64,000 nucleotides of DNA from Rhodospirillales bacterium (GTDB lineage: Bacteria > Pseudomonadota > Alphaproteobacteria > Rhodospirillales > Casp-alpha2). A model generated the notes under the pieces. That model was not told the origin of the DNA. It saw only the letters and a program-made list of their open reading frames with translations, and made no database searches. The stretch lies in the NCBI GenBank assembly GCA_023145215.1, contig JAGLED010000020.1, positions 1 through 64,000 of the forward strand. Direction: 5' to 3'. This document shows, one piece after another, positions 9,251 through 19,396 of this stretch (position 1 is its first letter; each line of letters starts with the position of its first letter). Made by a program: the position numbers and the translations under genes.

Positions 9251-10093
9251 TCAGGCGCTTACCGCTTGATGCAGCGCTTCCTGCTCGTAATACGTTTCGC
9301 GGTATAGGGATACGGCCTTTTCGTGCGTTGCGATGGCGTCAGGATCGAGTTCCGATTTCGGGGGCGCGACGGGTTCGAAATGGCCGTGCCGGTCTTCGCC
9401 CCGGACCAGCATCCCGGCGGTCCGGAACTTCCCGGCCGGTTTCGCGCTGGCCGGCACGAAATTGAGCCCCAAGCCGATCCGCCGGAAGTCCGCCGTGTTC
9501 GGGCCGGAACGGTGCGGACACATCCCGTGGTGCATCGAAAATTGTCCCGCTTTCAAAGGCATCGCCACGGCAAGACTTTCGTCAAGCGGCGCGGTGATCC
9601 GCTGGCCCGCCCGGTTGACGCTGTTTTCGACCACGTGGGCGGCGTGCGGATACTGCTCGAGATGCCCCGGCAGCACATCCATGCAGCCGGCTTCGACCGG
9701 GGCGTCGCTGAGTGCCACCCAGACCGTGATCTCTTCTTTCGGTTCAAGCCCGTAATAAGTGGAATCCTGATGCCAGTCGGCGATGGTCGGGGTATGCGCT
9801 TCCTTGATGAAAAAGGTGCTGGTGAAGACGAGGATATCCGGACCCAGAATGTCTTCTACGGCGTTGAGAATACGTGGATCCTGCGCCAGCCGCGTAACCC
9901 ACGGCAGAATGAGATGCGGCATGGTCCGCCATTTAAGTTCTTTCGATGCGTTGACCGGCGCCCCTAGCCATTCTTCGAAGCGCGCCAACCCATCGAGACA
10001 GGCCTGACGTTCTGTTTCGCTCAAAAGCGGAAACGGGAACAGATACCCGTCGCGCCGCCAGGCGGTTAGTTGTTCTTCGTTCAGTGCCTTCAT
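9251..10093 (-). CDS. Phytanoyl-CoA dioxygenase (PhyH) family protein
   Basis: Putative Fe(II)/2-oxoglutarate oxygenase of 280 aa. The ATG at 10093 follows GCGGGA at about 9 nt; a TTG seven codons earlier is less likely. The iron-binding HxD is H108/D110 in ADWHQDSTYYG, and the distal His is probably H194 in CPHRSGPN, with the following Arg as a candidate 2-oxoglutarate ligand. VWVALSDAPVEAGCMDVLPG is typical of the PhyH fold. The substrate is unknown: relatives act on ectoine, phytanoyl-CoA, phosphonates and others. It follows the histidine kinase gene on the same strand at a distance of 75 bp, and modE lies 58 bp beyond its end. Confidence 0.8.
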   Translation of the reverse strand: MKALNEEQLTAWRRDGYLFPFPLLSETERQACLDGLARFEEWLGAPVNASKELKWRTMPHLILPWVTRLAQDPRILNAVEDILGPDILVFTSTFFIKEAHTPTIADWHQDSTYYGLEPKEEITVWVALSDAPVEAGCMDVLPGHLEQYPHAAHVVENSVNRAGQRITAPLDESLAVAMPLKAGQFSMHHGMCPHRSGPNTADFRRIGLGLNFVPASAKPAGKFRTAGMLVRGEDRHGHFEPVAPPKSELDPDAIATHEKAVSLYRETYYEQEALHQAVSA

Positions 10094-10168
10094 CGTCGGG
10101 AATCCCGCAGACAACGTAACTTGACGATCGACAGGATTAGCACGGGTGCTGCGTGGCGTATAGGTACG

Positions 10169-12316
10169 CTAGTTGACGGTCGATGACGGCACCTTAGAAT
10201 CCGTTTCCGTTTCCGTTTCCGGTGAGACGCCGATTTGTTTCAGAAAAGCGTCAACCGCAGCGGTGGTTTCTTCGGTCGCTTCAATCTCTGTTTCGGTAGC
10301 TGCGCATTTTTTCGGCTTCAGCTTGGCAACGGGAATGTGGATACGTTCACTGACGGCCATGTTCATCGTCGATGCGAGGAGCGCGATGTCGATCGGCTTG
10401 ATGACCACGGCGTCCATGCCGGCTTCATAGAAGCCTTTGCGGTGCTCTGCCATCGCGTCCGCCGTGAGCGCGACGATTGGAACCGATTTCTTGTCCGAAT
10501 CCATCTTGCGGATCATACGGGTCGCGTCCGTGCCGGACATGATCGGCATGCGGACATCCATCAGGATCAGGTCAAACCTGCCGGCCTCGTGTTTCTCGAC
10601 TGCGGCACGCCCGTTATCGGCGAGTTCGAAGGTGTGTCCGAAGCTCTTCAGAATTGCCGTCACAATCTGCTGGTTCATGCGGTTGTCGTCTACCACGAGC
10701 ACATGTAATGGCCGGCGCGCCACGAAGTAGGCGGATGGCACCTCCTGGTCCGTGCGGGCCGAGACGTTCGTCGTCGCCGGTATATAGGGTAATGAAAACC
10801 AGAAGGTGCTGCCTTCGCCATAGATGCTGGCGGCGCCGATTTCACCTTGCATGAGGGTCGCGAGTTTCTTGCAGATGGCGAGACCTAATCCGGTGCCCTC
10901 GAACTTGCGGGTGATCGACGCGTCGCCCTGACTGAACTCGGTGAACAGCGTGCTCAGCACATCCGGCTGGATACCGATGCCGGTATCCTTGACCGAGAAG
11001 TAAAGCTTCGGCCGTATCGTATCCGCGCCGACCAGCCGGCATTTAATGGTGATTGAACCCGCTTCGGTGAACTTCCGGGCGTTGCCTACAAGATTGATCA
11101 GGATCTGCCGGAGCCGGGTGGGGTCGAGGTTCACGCCGACCGGAAGGTTATCCGGCAGATCGGTGTCGATGCGCACCGAGCTTGGACTTTCCACGCTGTC
11201 GTCGGAGAAGAACTCGACGACGTCGGCGATCAGCGATGGCAGGTGGAAATCTATGTATTCGAGTTCCACCTTGCCGGCATCGAGTTTCGAGATGTCGAGT
11301 ATATCGTTAATGATACGAAGCAGGGAGCGGGCCGAGCCCTTGATCTTTCGAACCAGATCTAGGCTCTTGTTGTCCATGTCTTCCTGCAACAGCAAGTCGG
11401 CAAACCCGATGACGCCGGTCATCGGCGTTCGGATTTCATGGCTCATCGTCGCCAGGAACGCGGATTTCGCGTTGTTCGCGGCCTCGGCGGCCTCGTGCGC
11501 TTTTGCGAGTTCGAGTTCTTTCTTTTTTTCCGCCGTAATGTCGGTGCGGATCGCGACGTACTGGAACGGTTTACCTTGCGCATTCAGAAATGGCACGATC
11601 GTCGACGTGACCCAGTAAGATCCACCGAGTTTCTTGCGGTTTTTGATTTCACCGTGCCAGACCCGGCCATTGGCGATGGTACGCCAAAGTTCGCGGTAGA
11701 ACTCGGGCGAGTGCTCATCCGATTTGAGGAGCCGGTGGTTCGAGCCGATCAATTCTTCGCGCGAGTAGCCGGAGATGGAGCAGAACTTGTCGTTGGCGTA
11801 AGTGATGTTGCCTTTGGTGTCCGTCACGCTGACGATGGCGTGTTTATCGAGCGCGAGTTTCTGATGATGAAGTTCCGTCATTTTCTCGGACAGTTCGCTC
11901 GCCTGACGATTCAGCATGATAACCATCGCCAAGGTGTCCGCGACACACTCCAAAAATGTCTTATCCTCGTCGGTTGTTCGTGCGGTTTCGGAAATGAACA
12001 GAACAATGGCGCCGAGCGTTTTGCCACGAGCGTTTATCGGAATATTGTAATCGCCATCAGGTAACCCGTTGATCGTCGTCGATCCCTCCGGGATCTCCAG
12101 GTTGCGTGCTGCGGCAAGTTCGTAAACGTCGTGGTCGACGAGCGCGTCGGTCAGAAAGATGCCCCCCTTCCGCGGGACGGAAAGCCAGCTCAGCGTCAGA
12201 AGGATATCCAGACAGTTTTCGAGTATATCGGCGAGTGCGCTCGGCTTAGCCGCTTCGCCCAGCAGTTGGTATAGCACCTGATAATTTTCTGCAGCCCGGT
12301 CGCCGGTTTTTGTCAT
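10169..12316 (-). CDS. Soluble hybrid histidine kinase (GAF-PAS-HisKA-HATPase-REC)
   Basis: Cytoplasmic sensor kinase of 715 aa without membrane segments. Residues 25-140 resemble a GAF domain and 150-265 a PAS domain (KGNITYANDKFCSISGYSRE). The phospho-accepting His is H293 in MSHEIRTPMTGVIGF; the ATPase domain (about 395-510) has N and G boxes (NLVGNARKF, DTGIGI, GTGLGLAICK). The receiver (538-655) has phosphorylatable D587 in LILMDVRMP. The C-terminal 50 residues are Glu/Thr-rich and contain an ETETET run encoded by hexanucleotide repeats. Its promoter carries a TTACA array (12412-12458) shared with the chemotaxis genes. Confidence 0.88.
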   Translation of the reverse strand: MTKTGDRAAENYQVLYQLLGEAAKPSALADILENCLDILLTLSWLSVPRKGGIFLTDALVDHDVYELAAARNLEIPEGSTTINGLPDGDYNIPINARGKTLGAIVLFISETARTTDEDKTFLECVADTLAMVIMLNRQASELSEKMTELHHQKLALDKHAIVSVTDTKGNITYANDKFCSISGYSREELIGSNHRLLKSDEHSPEFYRELWRTIANGRVWHGEIKNRKKLGGSYWVTSTIVPFLNAQGKPFQYVAIRTDITAEKKKELELAKAHEAAEAANNAKSAFLATMSHEIRTPMTGVIGFADLLLQEDMDNKSLDLVRKIKGSARSLLRIINDILDISKLDAGKVELEYIDFHLPSLIADVVEFFSDDSVESPSSVRIDTDLPDNLPVGVNLDPTRLRQILINLVGNARKFTEAGSITIKCRLVGADTIRPKLYFSVKDTGIGIQPDVLSTLFTEFSQGDASITRKFEGTGLGLAICKKLATLMQGEIGAASIYGEGSTFWFSLPYIPATTNVSARTDQEVPSAYFVARRPLHVLVVDDNRMNQQIVTAILKSFGHTFELADNGRAAVEKHEAGRFDLILMDVRMPIMSGTDATRMIRKMDSDKKSVPIVALTADAMAEHRKGFYEAGMDAVVIKPIDIALLASTMNMAVSERIHIPVAKLKPKKCAATETEIEATEETTAAVDAFLKQIGVSPETETETDSKVPSSTVN

Positions 12317-12411
12317 GACGTCCCCGTGTTTGTATTGCTCTGACCCGTCAATCTGCGTTCAGACCTGCACGCCAGAACGTGCACTCGTATTCAGGCATCG
12401 TAGGGGACGCA

Positions 12412-12458
12412 TGTAAGTGGCTGATATTTTGAGCCGAGCGATTTGTAAAGATATGTAA
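12412..12458 (-). promoter_or_regulatory. TTACA triple-repeat array upstream of the hybrid kinase gene
   Basis: Read on the minus strand: TTACA (12458-12454), N5, TTACA (12448-12444), N27, TTACA (12416-12412). The last element is about 95 bp before the kinase ATG at 12316. The same spacing occurs at 12545, 18063 and 25893. The 383 bp between 12317 and 12699 hold this array and its divergent partner, and I see no credible gene there. Confidence 0.7.
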
Positions 12459-12544
12459 TGCCGCCGGCCGGTGATCGGAATGTCATGGATCCAGCCAGTG
12501 TAGGGTTGCGCAGACATCGATGAATGTTTCGACGATTCTCGCGC

Positions 12545-12591
12545 TTACAAAGAATTACAAATTCACTTATCCGGAAGAAACTATGATTACA
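12545..12591 (+). promoter_or_regulatory. TTACA triple-repeat array upstream of chemoreceptor gene
   Basis: TTACA at 12545, 12555 and 12587 (N5 then N27), directed towards the chemoreceptor gene at 12700 and back-to-back with the array at 12412-12458. Ten-base phasing of the first two repeats fits tandem binding of an OmpR-family dimer. The third element may be or overlap the -10 region (ATTACAG). Confidence 0.7.
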
Positions 12592-12699
12592 GGGGTATGC
12601 GAATGTGGCGTCGTGGGTCGAGACCGAGCCACAAGCAGTTTCAATTTGATCTGTTATTCGAAAATCCATAACAGACGATAGACATTTGGAGGTTCCCCC

Positions 12700-14271
12700 A
12701 TGGATGGCCAAATTCAACCCATCGAAGACAACGGCGCGCAACAAGCCGTGACTACTAACCAGACCTCGACGTCGATGAATGACGGCCAGTCGGGCGCGTC
12801 AAAAGATTCCCGAGAGAAAAGCGAACTCGCAGCAATCGTCGACGCGCTGAACAAGTCCCAGGCGACCATCGAATTCGACATGGACGGTAAAATCCTCCAT
12901 GCGAACGACCTGTTTCTTGGTGCGATGGGCTATAGCCTAAATGAGATCAAGGGCAAGCATCACAGCATGTTCGTGGAACCCGAGTACGCAGCCAGCAATG
13001 AGTATAGGGATTTCTGGCTAAGCCTGCAGGCCGGCAAGTTCCAGTCGGCCCAGTACAAGCGTATCGGAAAAGGCGGCAGGGAAATCTATATCCAGGCGAG
13101 CTACAATCCCATCATCGGGACCGATGGCCGCCCCTACAAGGTCGTCAAGTTCGCGACGGACGTGACGGAACAAAAACTCCGAAATGCCGATTTTCAGGGG
13201 CAGATCGACGCCGTCAACCGGTCGCAGGCGACGATCGAATTCGAACTGGACGGTACGGTCCGCAAAGCGAACGATTTGTTCCTGAAGACGTTGGGTTACT
13301 CGCTGGATGAGATCAAAGGAAAGCATCATAGCATGTTCCTGGACAAGGAAGAATCCAGCGGTGTCGAGTACCAGGGGTTCTGGAAGTCGCTGGCCGCAGG
13401 CGAGTTCAAATCCGGCGAGTTCAAGCGGGTCGGGAAGGGCGGCAAGGAGGTCTATATTCTCGCCTCCTACAATCCTATCTTCGATCTCAACGGCAAACCT
13501 TACAAGGTCGTCAAGTATGCGACAGACGTAACATTCGCGCGCGACCAGCGCATCGAAGCGGTCAAAACCATCCATAACGAACTCATCGTTATCGGCGGCG
13601 AAGTGAAGACCGTGAGCAACCTGGTTTCGGAAACGGCGAATGCCTCGGAACTGACGGCGGCGAATGTGCAGGCGATGGCCGCCGCGACCGAGGAAATGAC
13701 GGCGTCGGTCCGTGAAATCAGTCAGCAGGTCGTCCGCTCGAACGGCGTCGCACAGCATGCGGTAACTCAGGCGCAAAGCAGCAACTCGGCGATGGAAGCT
13801 CTCTCTGAATCGGCGCAGCGGATCGGTGATGTCGTGCAGTTGATCAGTGACATTGCCTCGCAGACCAACCTGCTCGCGCTAAACGCCACCATCGAAGCTG
13901 CCCGCGCCGGCGATGCCGGCAAGGGGTTTGCGGTTGTCGCATCCGAGGTCAAGAACCTGGCGACGCAAACCGCCAAAGCGACGGCGGATATCGGGGCGCA
14001 GATCGCCGGTATCCAGAGCTCGGCAACCGCGTCGGTTGATGCGATGAAGTCGGTGACCGAGACGATTGGTGAAATCAGCGAAATCTCCACGTCGATTTCG
14101 GCGGCTGTCGAAGAGCAAACGACGGTTACCGAAGAGATTTCCCAGAACATGCAGACGGCGTCGGCCGGTGTGGACCAGATCGCAAGCGGCACGGCGGAAA
14201 TCTCGGCCGCAATGCAGAAGGTCGACGATGCGACGGCGCGCGCAGGCGACATTTGCCAGTCGCTGTCCTAA
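12700..14271 (+). CDS. Soluble methyl-accepting chemotaxis protein with two PAS domains
   Basis: Cytoplasmic chemoreceptor of 523 aa; GGAGG lies 6 nt before the ATG and no transmembrane segment is present. Two PAS domains (about residues 45-155 and 165-280) are near-duplicates: both contain SQATIEF, KANDLFL or [17 protein letters not shown] and YKVVK(F/Y)ATDVT. Residues 295-520 are the signalling domain with the hairpin tip [20 protein letters not shown] followed by [15 protein letters not shown]. Such PAS receptors usually sense redox, oxygen or metabolites inside the cell. No C-terminal CheR/CheB-docking pentapeptide is seen. It heads the island's plus-strand series. Confidence 0.9.
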   Translation: MDGQIQPIEDNGAQQAVTTNQTSTSMNDGQSGASKDSREKSELAAIVDALNKSQATIEFDMDGKILHANDLFLGAMGYSLNEIKGKHHSMFVEPEYAASNEYRDFWLSLQAGKFQSAQYKRIGKGGREIYIQASYNPIIGTDGRPYKVVKFATDVTEQKLRNADFQGQIDAVNRSQATIEFELDGTVRKANDLFLKTLGYSLDEIKGKHHSMFLDKEESSGVEYQGFWKSLAAGEFKSGEFKRVGKGGKEVYILASYNPIFDLNGKPYKVVKYATDVTFARDQRIEAVKTIHNELIVIGGEVKTVSNLVSETANASELTAANVQAMAAATEEMTASVREISQQVVRSNGVAQHAVTQAQSSNSAMEALSESAQRIGDVVQLISDIASQTNLLALNATIEAARAGDAGKGFAVVASEVKNLATQTAKATADIGAQIAGIQSSATASVDAMKSVTETIGEISEISTSISAAVEEQTTVTEEISQNMQTASAGVDQIASGTAEISAAMQKVDDATARAGDICQSLS

Positions 14272-14324
14272 GTTGGACCGCGAATATTCGGTACGTCACG
14301 ATGAACCGTGTCGTACCCCCGGGG

Positions 14325-14354
14325 TTGCCGGTCAGCTAAAAACGTGACCGGCAA
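14325..14354 (+). terminator. Stem-loop after the first chemoreceptor gene
   Basis: Perfect 10-bp inverted repeat TTGCCGGTCA / TGACCGGCAA with a 10-nt loop (GCTAAAAACG), 53 nt after the chemoreceptor stop and 75 nt before the next ORF. The exit TTCCCTTCATGTTT is only moderately T-rich, so termination may be partial. Confidence 0.55.
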
Positions 14355-14428
14355 TTCCCTTCATGTTTACATTGGCTGGAGCTCTTTGGGCTCTGGCCAC
14401 TCGTGTCAGGAGCATTCGGTAGCAGGTC

Positions 14429-17400
14429 ATGAAACAGCACGACCAGAAAGACGACATCGCTGATAGCGCTTCTCCCGCCGCGCTGTCCGCGGCGCTGAAA
14501 AGCGTGCTTGGTGTCATGGGTGCTTTCGCATGGTCTTACGATATGAAATCGTCGAAGTTCCTGAGTGTGGACTTCGAAGGAGAGATGTTCCTCGGTTACA
14601 CCCGCGATGAGTGGGGATCCTTGCAGCTTTGGCCCGGACACATCCACCCGGAAGACCGAAGCCATGTCGTCTCAAAGCGCATGGCAGCGCACACTAACGG
14701 CAAGGTGCTGGACGTCGAATATCGGCTACGCTGCAAGGACGACAGCTACGTTTGGGTGCGCGAGTTGTCCGGGCTGGTGGAGCTGAACAGTACGGCGTTC
14801 GTGACCAAAGGGATTCTTTGCAATGTCAACGATGCCCACGGCACACGTGGGCTGGCGCCGGAGCGCGAGTATCAGTACCGGAGGCTTCTGGACTCGATGC
14901 CGGACGCGTTTCTGATCGAACAGGACAACACCATCGTTTTCGCTAACCCGGCCGCCGAGCGGATGTTGGAGCTTGAAAGCGGATCGTCTTTAATTGGCTG
15001 CGAGGCCGACAGCATTTTCGTCGATGCACATCACGCGCGCGCCCGGCACGATTCCCTGACCCGGGGCGGGCGCAAGGACTGCACGTCGAATGAAGTGGTG
15101 CAGGCGCTTTCGGGACACAAGTTCGATGCCGAGTTGGTGAGTTGCCTTACACTCTGGCGTAACCGCGAAGCAATCCAGACAGTGGTTCGCGACCTGTCGT
15201 GGCTAAACAAGGTGTTGGAACTGTTGCGCGATGAGCGCAACCTGATGAAGCTCATTCTCGATAACATCGGCGACGGTGTATGCCTCGTCGATTCTGACGG
15301 CATGATCAAGTCCACCAATCCGGCGTTGACGCAGATGTTCGGCTTGAACGACGCGGCCTTTTTCGGCCGGACGGCGCACGAGCTGTTCCATGTCATCGGC
15401 GATGAAGAGGAAACGACCCCGGACGTATGCCCGATCTGCGCCAGGCAAGCAGCGGGCGAGCTATTCCAATTCGAAAAGACGTTCGCACGTGATGCGGACG
15501 GGGCCAGTGTGATTCTCCGGTTCGAGAACACACCGATCTTTAATACCGATCAGCCGCTCGCCTCGGTCGTCACGGTTCGTGACCTGACGGAGGAACTCAA
15601 AAGCCAGGCCGAGATCGACAAGTTGACGCTTGCCATCGAACAGAACCCGGTCGCCATTCAGATTACGGATCTGGACGGCAGGATCGAGTATGCAAACCCG
15701 ACTTTCTGCAGCGTCACGGGGCAGCGTGCCGAAGACCTGTATGGTCGTATTTCACCGTTTTTCGATGGTGCGGTTGTAGGCGATGATGCAGCCCGCGACG
15801 TGCTGCAGCAGTTGCGCACGACGCGAACGTGGGAAGGTGATTTCGAGGAGTTTCAAACGGCAGATCGGCGTTATTGGATTCGTGGCGTCGTGACGCCGAT
15901 GAAGGACACGCACGGCAACGTCAATTACTTCGTCGGCATGTACCGCGATATGACCGATGAAAAGTATGCAGCGGCGCTCCAGAAGGCGACGGAAAGCAAA
16001 GTCAGCGTCATCTTTGAATCGTTGGGAAACGCCATCCTGATCGTGTCGGAAAACGGTCGAATTCAGAATACGAACCCCGCCGCGATGCAGCTGTTCGGAT
16101 ACGACGATCAGGCATTGCAGGGGGTACATGTCGGCAGCATCGTTCCCGGGGTCAATATCGAGGATCATGCAAGTGCCGTGAAGGGGCGGCATCTTCGATC
16201 AGGGCGCGAGACGGTCGCGGTAACCCGAAACGGGCGGCAGATTCCCGTCATTCTGACGGTCGCGGAAATGCCGGAGCCGGAGTGGGCATACACGGATCGC
16301 CGCACCAGGCGGCGGCGTTCGTACATTTGTACGGTTCAGGACATCAGCGAGCAACGGAACGCTCAAAACGCCATCGAGAATGCGCACAAGATGGAAGCGC
16401 TCGGCCAACTGACCGGGGGACTGGCGCACGATTTCAATAACCTGCTTGGAATTGTCATCGGCAATCTCGACCTGGCTCAAGAGGAGAGCGAGGATCACCC
16501 GGACCTGCACAGCTTCGTCACGACTGCTCAACGCGCCGCTCTCAGGGGGGCTGAACTGACCCGCAGCCTGCTCGATTTTTCCAGAAGTTCGACCGTTAAC
16601 ACCGAGAATCTGAACGTGAACGACGTTGTCGGCGAATTGGAGCAGCTGATGCTGCCGGCGCTAACCGCCCGGATTACGGTGGAAAAATCGCTCGAAAGCG
16701 ATCTGTGGCACGTCAACCTCAGCAGAAGCGAGTTTCTGTCTGCACTGATGAATTTGGCGCTGAATGCGCGCGATGCCATGCCTGCGGGCGGGACGGTCAC
16801 GGTTTCGACGCGGAACGTCGACAATCTTGCACCCATGCCTGTCGCCGTCGGGATTTGCCCGCCCGGACAGTACGTCGCCATCGAAGTGGCCGACACGGGC
16901 GAGGGCATGGACGAAAATACACTTGGGAAAATGTTCGAACCTTTCTACACGACCAAGGAAAAGGGGAAGGGGACGGGACTTGGACTGAGTACGGTGTTCG
17001 GCTTCGTACACCGCGCCAACGGTGTGATCGATGTCCGGTCTAAGCCGGGTGAGGGCACCGCGATCACCTTGCTGGTGCCGCGCGCCTCGGCAAGTACCAA
17101 TCTTGAAGAGTCGGTGCCGTCGGTACAGGGGCGCGGCAAGCACGGCGAAGGCGAGCTTCTCGTCGTCGATGACGAGCCGGAACTAGCCAGTTTCTGCCAA
17201 TCCACGCTGGAGCGTTCGGGTTATGTGGTCCATCTCGCCGCCAACGGCGCCGATGCGTTGGAGGTGTTGCGCGAGAACCCGCAGATCACGACAATGATCA
17301 CCGATGTGGTGATGCCGGGAGAATTCGACGGGATCGACCTCTGCGGCGAAGTCGCCAAGGTGAACGGGCGTATCAAGATCATCCTCACGACCGGGTACGC

Positions 17401-17518
17401 GGAGAAGCTCGACGGCAACGCGCCGTTGCCCGGAAATTGCTACGACCTCATCCGCAAACCGTTTCGCGGCCGCCAATTGCTTGAGGTCGTCGACCGTGTG
17501 ACGTCGACCAGCATCTAG
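14429..17518 (+). CDS. Multi-PAS hybrid histidine kinase with C-terminal receiver
   Basis: Soluble kinase of 1029 aa. About five PAS-like sensor regions occupy residues 25-640 (examples: MPDAFLIEQDNTIVFANPAA at about 157, QITDLDGRIEYANPTFCSVT at about 411, ENGRIQNTNPAAMQLFGYDD at about 541). The dimerisation/phosphorylation helix has H667 in GGLAHDFNNLLGIVIGNL, the subgroup often found in large alphaproteobacterial kinases. ATPase motifs NLALNARDAM, DTGEGM and GTGLGLSTV follow. The receiver (about 908-1025) has D959 in MITDVVMPGEFDG. One PAS segment (about 330-345) has a CPIC pair that could bind metal or sense redox. The stop is immediately followed by the degenerate TTACA array before the next gene. 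Confidence 0.88.
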   Translation: MKQHDQKDDIADSASPAALSAALKSVLGVMGAFAWSYDMKSSKFLSVDFEGEMFLGYTRDEWGSLQLWPGHIHPEDRSHVVSKRMAAHTNGKVLDVEYRLRCKDDSYVWVRELSGLVELNSTAFVTKGILCNVNDAHGTRGLAPEREYQYRRLLDSMPDAFLIEQDNTIVFANPAAERMLELESGSSLIGCEADSIFVDAHHARARHDSLTRGGRKDCTSNEVVQALSGHKFDAELVSCLTLWRNREAIQTVVRDLSWLNKVLELLRDERNLMKLILDNIGDGVCLVDSDGMIKSTNPALTQMFGLNDAAFFGRTAHELFHVIGDEEETTPDVCPICARQAAGELFQFEKTFARDADGASVILRFENTPIFNTDQPLASVVTVRDLTEELKSQAEIDKLTLAIEQNPVAIQITDLDGRIEYANPTFCSVTGQRAEDLYGRISPFFDGAVVGDDAARDVLQQLRTTRTWEGDFEEFQTADRRYWIRGVVTPMKDTHGNVNYFVGMYRDMTDEKYAAALQKATESKVSVIFESLGNAILIVSENGRIQNTNPAAMQLFGYDDQALQGVHVGSIVPGVNIEDHASAVKGRHLRSGRETVAVTRNGRQIPVILTVAEMPEPEWAYTDRRTRRRRSYICTVQDISEQRNAQNAIENAHKMEALGQLTGGLAHDFNNLLGIVIGNLDLAQEESEDHPDLHSFVTTAQRAALRGAELTRSLLDFSRSSTVNTENLNVNDVVGELEQLMLPALTARITVEKSLESDLWHVNLSRSEFLSALMNLALNARDAMPAGGTVTVSTRNVDNLAPMPVAVGICPPGQYVAIEVADTGEGMDENTLGKMFEPFYTTKEKGKGTGLGLSTVFGFVHRANGVIDVRSKPGEGTAITLLVPRASASTNLEESVPSVQGRGKHGEGELLVVDDEPELASFCQSTLERSGYVVHLAANGADALEVLRENPQITTMITDVVMPGEFDGIDLCGEVAKVNGRIKIILTTGYAEKLDGNAPLPGNCYDLIRKPFRGRQLLEVVDRVTSTSI

Positions 17519-17565
17519 TTACATTCGTCTACATCTTCATACGTGCGAAAAATATTTCGCTGATA
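17519..17565 (+). promoter_or_regulatory. Degenerate TTACA array upstream of a single-domain receiver gene
   Basis: TTACA (17519-17523), N5, CTACA (17529-17533), N27, TGATA (17561-17565). The spacing is the same as the four better arrays, with one substitution in the second repeat and a changed third element. The inner A-rich block (GAAAAAT) also aligns with those at 18063 and 25893. It starts directly behind the upstream kinase stop codon. Confidence 0.45.
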
Positions 17566-17606
17566 TGCGGCTGATATAAGAGCGCCAGTCAACAAGAGGG
17601 CGCCTC

Positions 17607-18005
17607 ATGAAAAAGCCGATCGTACTTGTCGTCGACGATGAGCCCGATATCGCCGAATTGATAGTCAAGAGCATTGCCACCATGGGGCTTCAGTGCGTTG
17701 TCGCATCGCGCTTCGAGGACGCGTTACCGTTGACTGGCGACAGTAACGTCGTCGTCGCAATTGCCGACATCTTCGTGCCCGGTATGGGCGGGATAGAGGG
17801 TATCAGCCGTATCAAGCGCCTGAACGGTGCTTGCCGGGTGATCGCGGTTTCCGGCGGTTTCCGGCGTATGAACAGCGCCGATGCGTTGCGCGCCGCCGCA
17901 ATCGTCGGCGCGGATGCCGTTCTGCCGAAACCTTTCCGCCCGAAAGAATTGTGCGCGCTCGTAACCGAGGTGCTGGATACCGCGAAAAGTCAGGAAACGG
18001 CATGA
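17607..18005 (+). CDS. Single-domain response regulator (CheY-like receiver)
   Basis: Receiver of 132 aa without an output domain. The acidic pocket is D10/D11 (VLVVDDEPDIAEL), the phospho-acceptor D54 (AIADIFVPGMGG) and the conserved lysine lies in VLPKPFRPKEL. The position after the GG-containing loop has AVSGGF, so the usual Thr/Ser is Ser. It sits between a hybrid kinase and a chemoreceptor and has its own degenerate TTACA array, so it may be a phosphate sink or shuttle for the kinase rather than the motor CheY, which is more likely the protein at 22706. Confidence 0.85.
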   Translation: MKKPIVLVVDDEPDIAELIVKSIATMGLQCVVASRFEDALPLTGDSNVVVAIADIFVPGMGGIEGISRIKRLNGACRVIAVSGGFRRMNSADALRAAAIVGADAVLPKPFRPKELCALVTEVLDTAKSQETA

Positions 18006-18062
18006 CCCCACGGCACAGAGAAATATGTGAATTTTCAAATGCTTGGTCGATCGCAGCCGGGT

Positions 18063-18109
18063 TTACAAATCTTTACATTATCGATTCTAGGAAAAATCCG
18101 CCGCTTACA
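18063..18109 (+). promoter_or_regulatory. TTACA triple-repeat array upstream of the che operon
   Basis: TTACA at 18063, 18073 and 18105 (N5, N27), 71 bp before the chemoreceptor ATG at 18181. The segment TAGGAAAAATCCGCCGCTTACAC aligns closely with TAGGAATAATCGCGTGCTTACAC at the 25893 array, so the conservation extends beyond the repeats themselves. Confidence 0.75.
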
Positions 18110-18180
18110 CTGGCGTGTCATTTTGCCACCGTCGATAGATCGACAAATCGAACGGATGTGTAGGGAAAAGGCGTAAGACA

Positions 18181-19326
18181 ATGCTGGACCAACAACAAGG
18201 CATCAACGGCGCGAACGGAACGGCTGATATCGCCAGGCTGCACATGCTTGAGCAGATGCTGGATCAAATGCCCATCAATGTGATGCTCGTGGAGCCGAAG
18301 AACTTCATCATCACGTACGTCAACCAGACCAGCATCCAGACGCTGAGCCCGCTTGCCGATCTGCTGCCGGCGCCACCGGATCAACTCAAGGGCAAATGCA
18401 TGGATATCTTCCATGCCAAGCCCGAGCATCAGCGCAAGATCGTCGGCGATCCAACCAAACTGCCGTGGAAGACGCGCATCACGCTTGGTCCGGAAAGCCT
18501 GGACCTGCTGGTTAGCGCCATTCACGACAGCGATGGCACCTACATGGGCGCGATGCTCACGTGGTCGCTGGTGACCGACAAAGTCGAACTTGCCAAGAAC
18601 TTCGACGCGAACATCAAGTCCGTGGTCGAGACTGTCCTTTCCGCGTCCCGCGAGATGCAGACCAGCGCCGAGGGAATGGCGCGGTCATCGGGAGAAACAT
18701 CGGAGAAAGCGGGCGCCGTCGCCGCCGCGTCGGAACAACTGACCGCAGCCATCAACGAAATCTCCTCGCAAGTCACACGTTCCGCGGATATCTCGCGCAA
18801 CGCTGTCGGCGAAGCCCGCCGCTCGAATGAGATGGTCCAGGGGCTTGCCGAAGCAGCCGAGCGGATCGGTCAGGTGGTGACCTTGATTAATGACATCGCG
18901 AGCCAGACCAATCTTCTGGCGCTGAACGCTACCATTGAGGCGGCCCGAGCCGGGGATGCCGGCAAGGGCTTTGCAGTGGTCGCGTCCGAGGTCAAGAACC
19001 TGGCCAATCAGACGGCTAAGGCTACGGATGAAATCGCCGGCCAGATCGGTTCGATCCAGAGCGCAACCAAGGACTCGGTCAGCGCGATCGAGGGGATCTG
19101 CGGCACCATTGACGAAGTGAGCCAGATTGCGACGACCATATCGTCTGCGGTCGAGGAACAGAGCGCGGCAACCCGTGAAGTCGCCGCGAACATTTCCGGG
19201 GTTACGACGGCGTCTTCCGAGGCCGGTGAAACGGCATCGCAGCTTCTGACCTCAGCGACGGAACTGTCGGGACAGGCAGACCGTCTGCAGAACGAAGTCG
19301 ATGCGTTTATGGAAAAAATCGACTGA
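18181..19326 (+). CDS. Soluble methyl-accepting chemotaxis protein with N-terminal PAS-like domain
   Basis: Chemoreceptor of 381 aa with no membrane segment. Residues about 18-135 look like a PAS domain ([20 protein letters not shown], then [19 protein letters not shown]), and residues 150-375 are the signalling domain with tip [20 protein letters not shown]. It is the first gene of the operon with cheA (70 bp downstream), cheW, cheY and cheZ, so it is a natural dedicated input for this pathway. Transcription probably starts from the TTACA-array promoter. Confidence 0.88.
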   Translation: MLDQQQGINGANGTADIARLHMLEQMLDQMPINVMLVEPKNFIITYVNQTSIQTLSPLADLLPAPPDQLKGKCMDIFHAKPEHQRKIVGDPTKLPWKTRITLGPESLDLLVSAIHDSDGTYMGAMLTWSLVTDKVELAKNFDANIKSVVETVLSASREMQTSAEGMARSSGETSEKAGAVAAASEQLTAAINEISSQVTRSADISRNAVGEARRSNEMVQGLAEAAERIGQVVTLINDIASQTNLLALNATIEAARAGDAGKGFAVVASEVKNLANQTAKATDEIAGQIGSIQSATKDSVSAIEGICGTIDEVSQIATTISSAVEEQSAATREVAANISGVTTASSEAGETASQLLTSATELSGQADRLQNEVDAFMEKID

Positions 19327-19396
19327 TCGAAAAGGGGAACTGCCGACAGGCAGGGCGGCCCGATGGGAAAACGAGCCTTAAAGAAGAGTACAAAAA

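Noticed and set aside
12391-12744. 117-codon minus-strand frame in the kinase-chemoreceptor gap
   Set aside because: It overlaps both TTACA arrays and the start of the chemoreceptor gene; the peptide has no recognisable features and no good ribosome site was seen.
14367-14371. Single TTACA before the multi-PAS kinase gene
   Set aside because: No second repeat at 10 bp and no third at 32 bp, so not an array.
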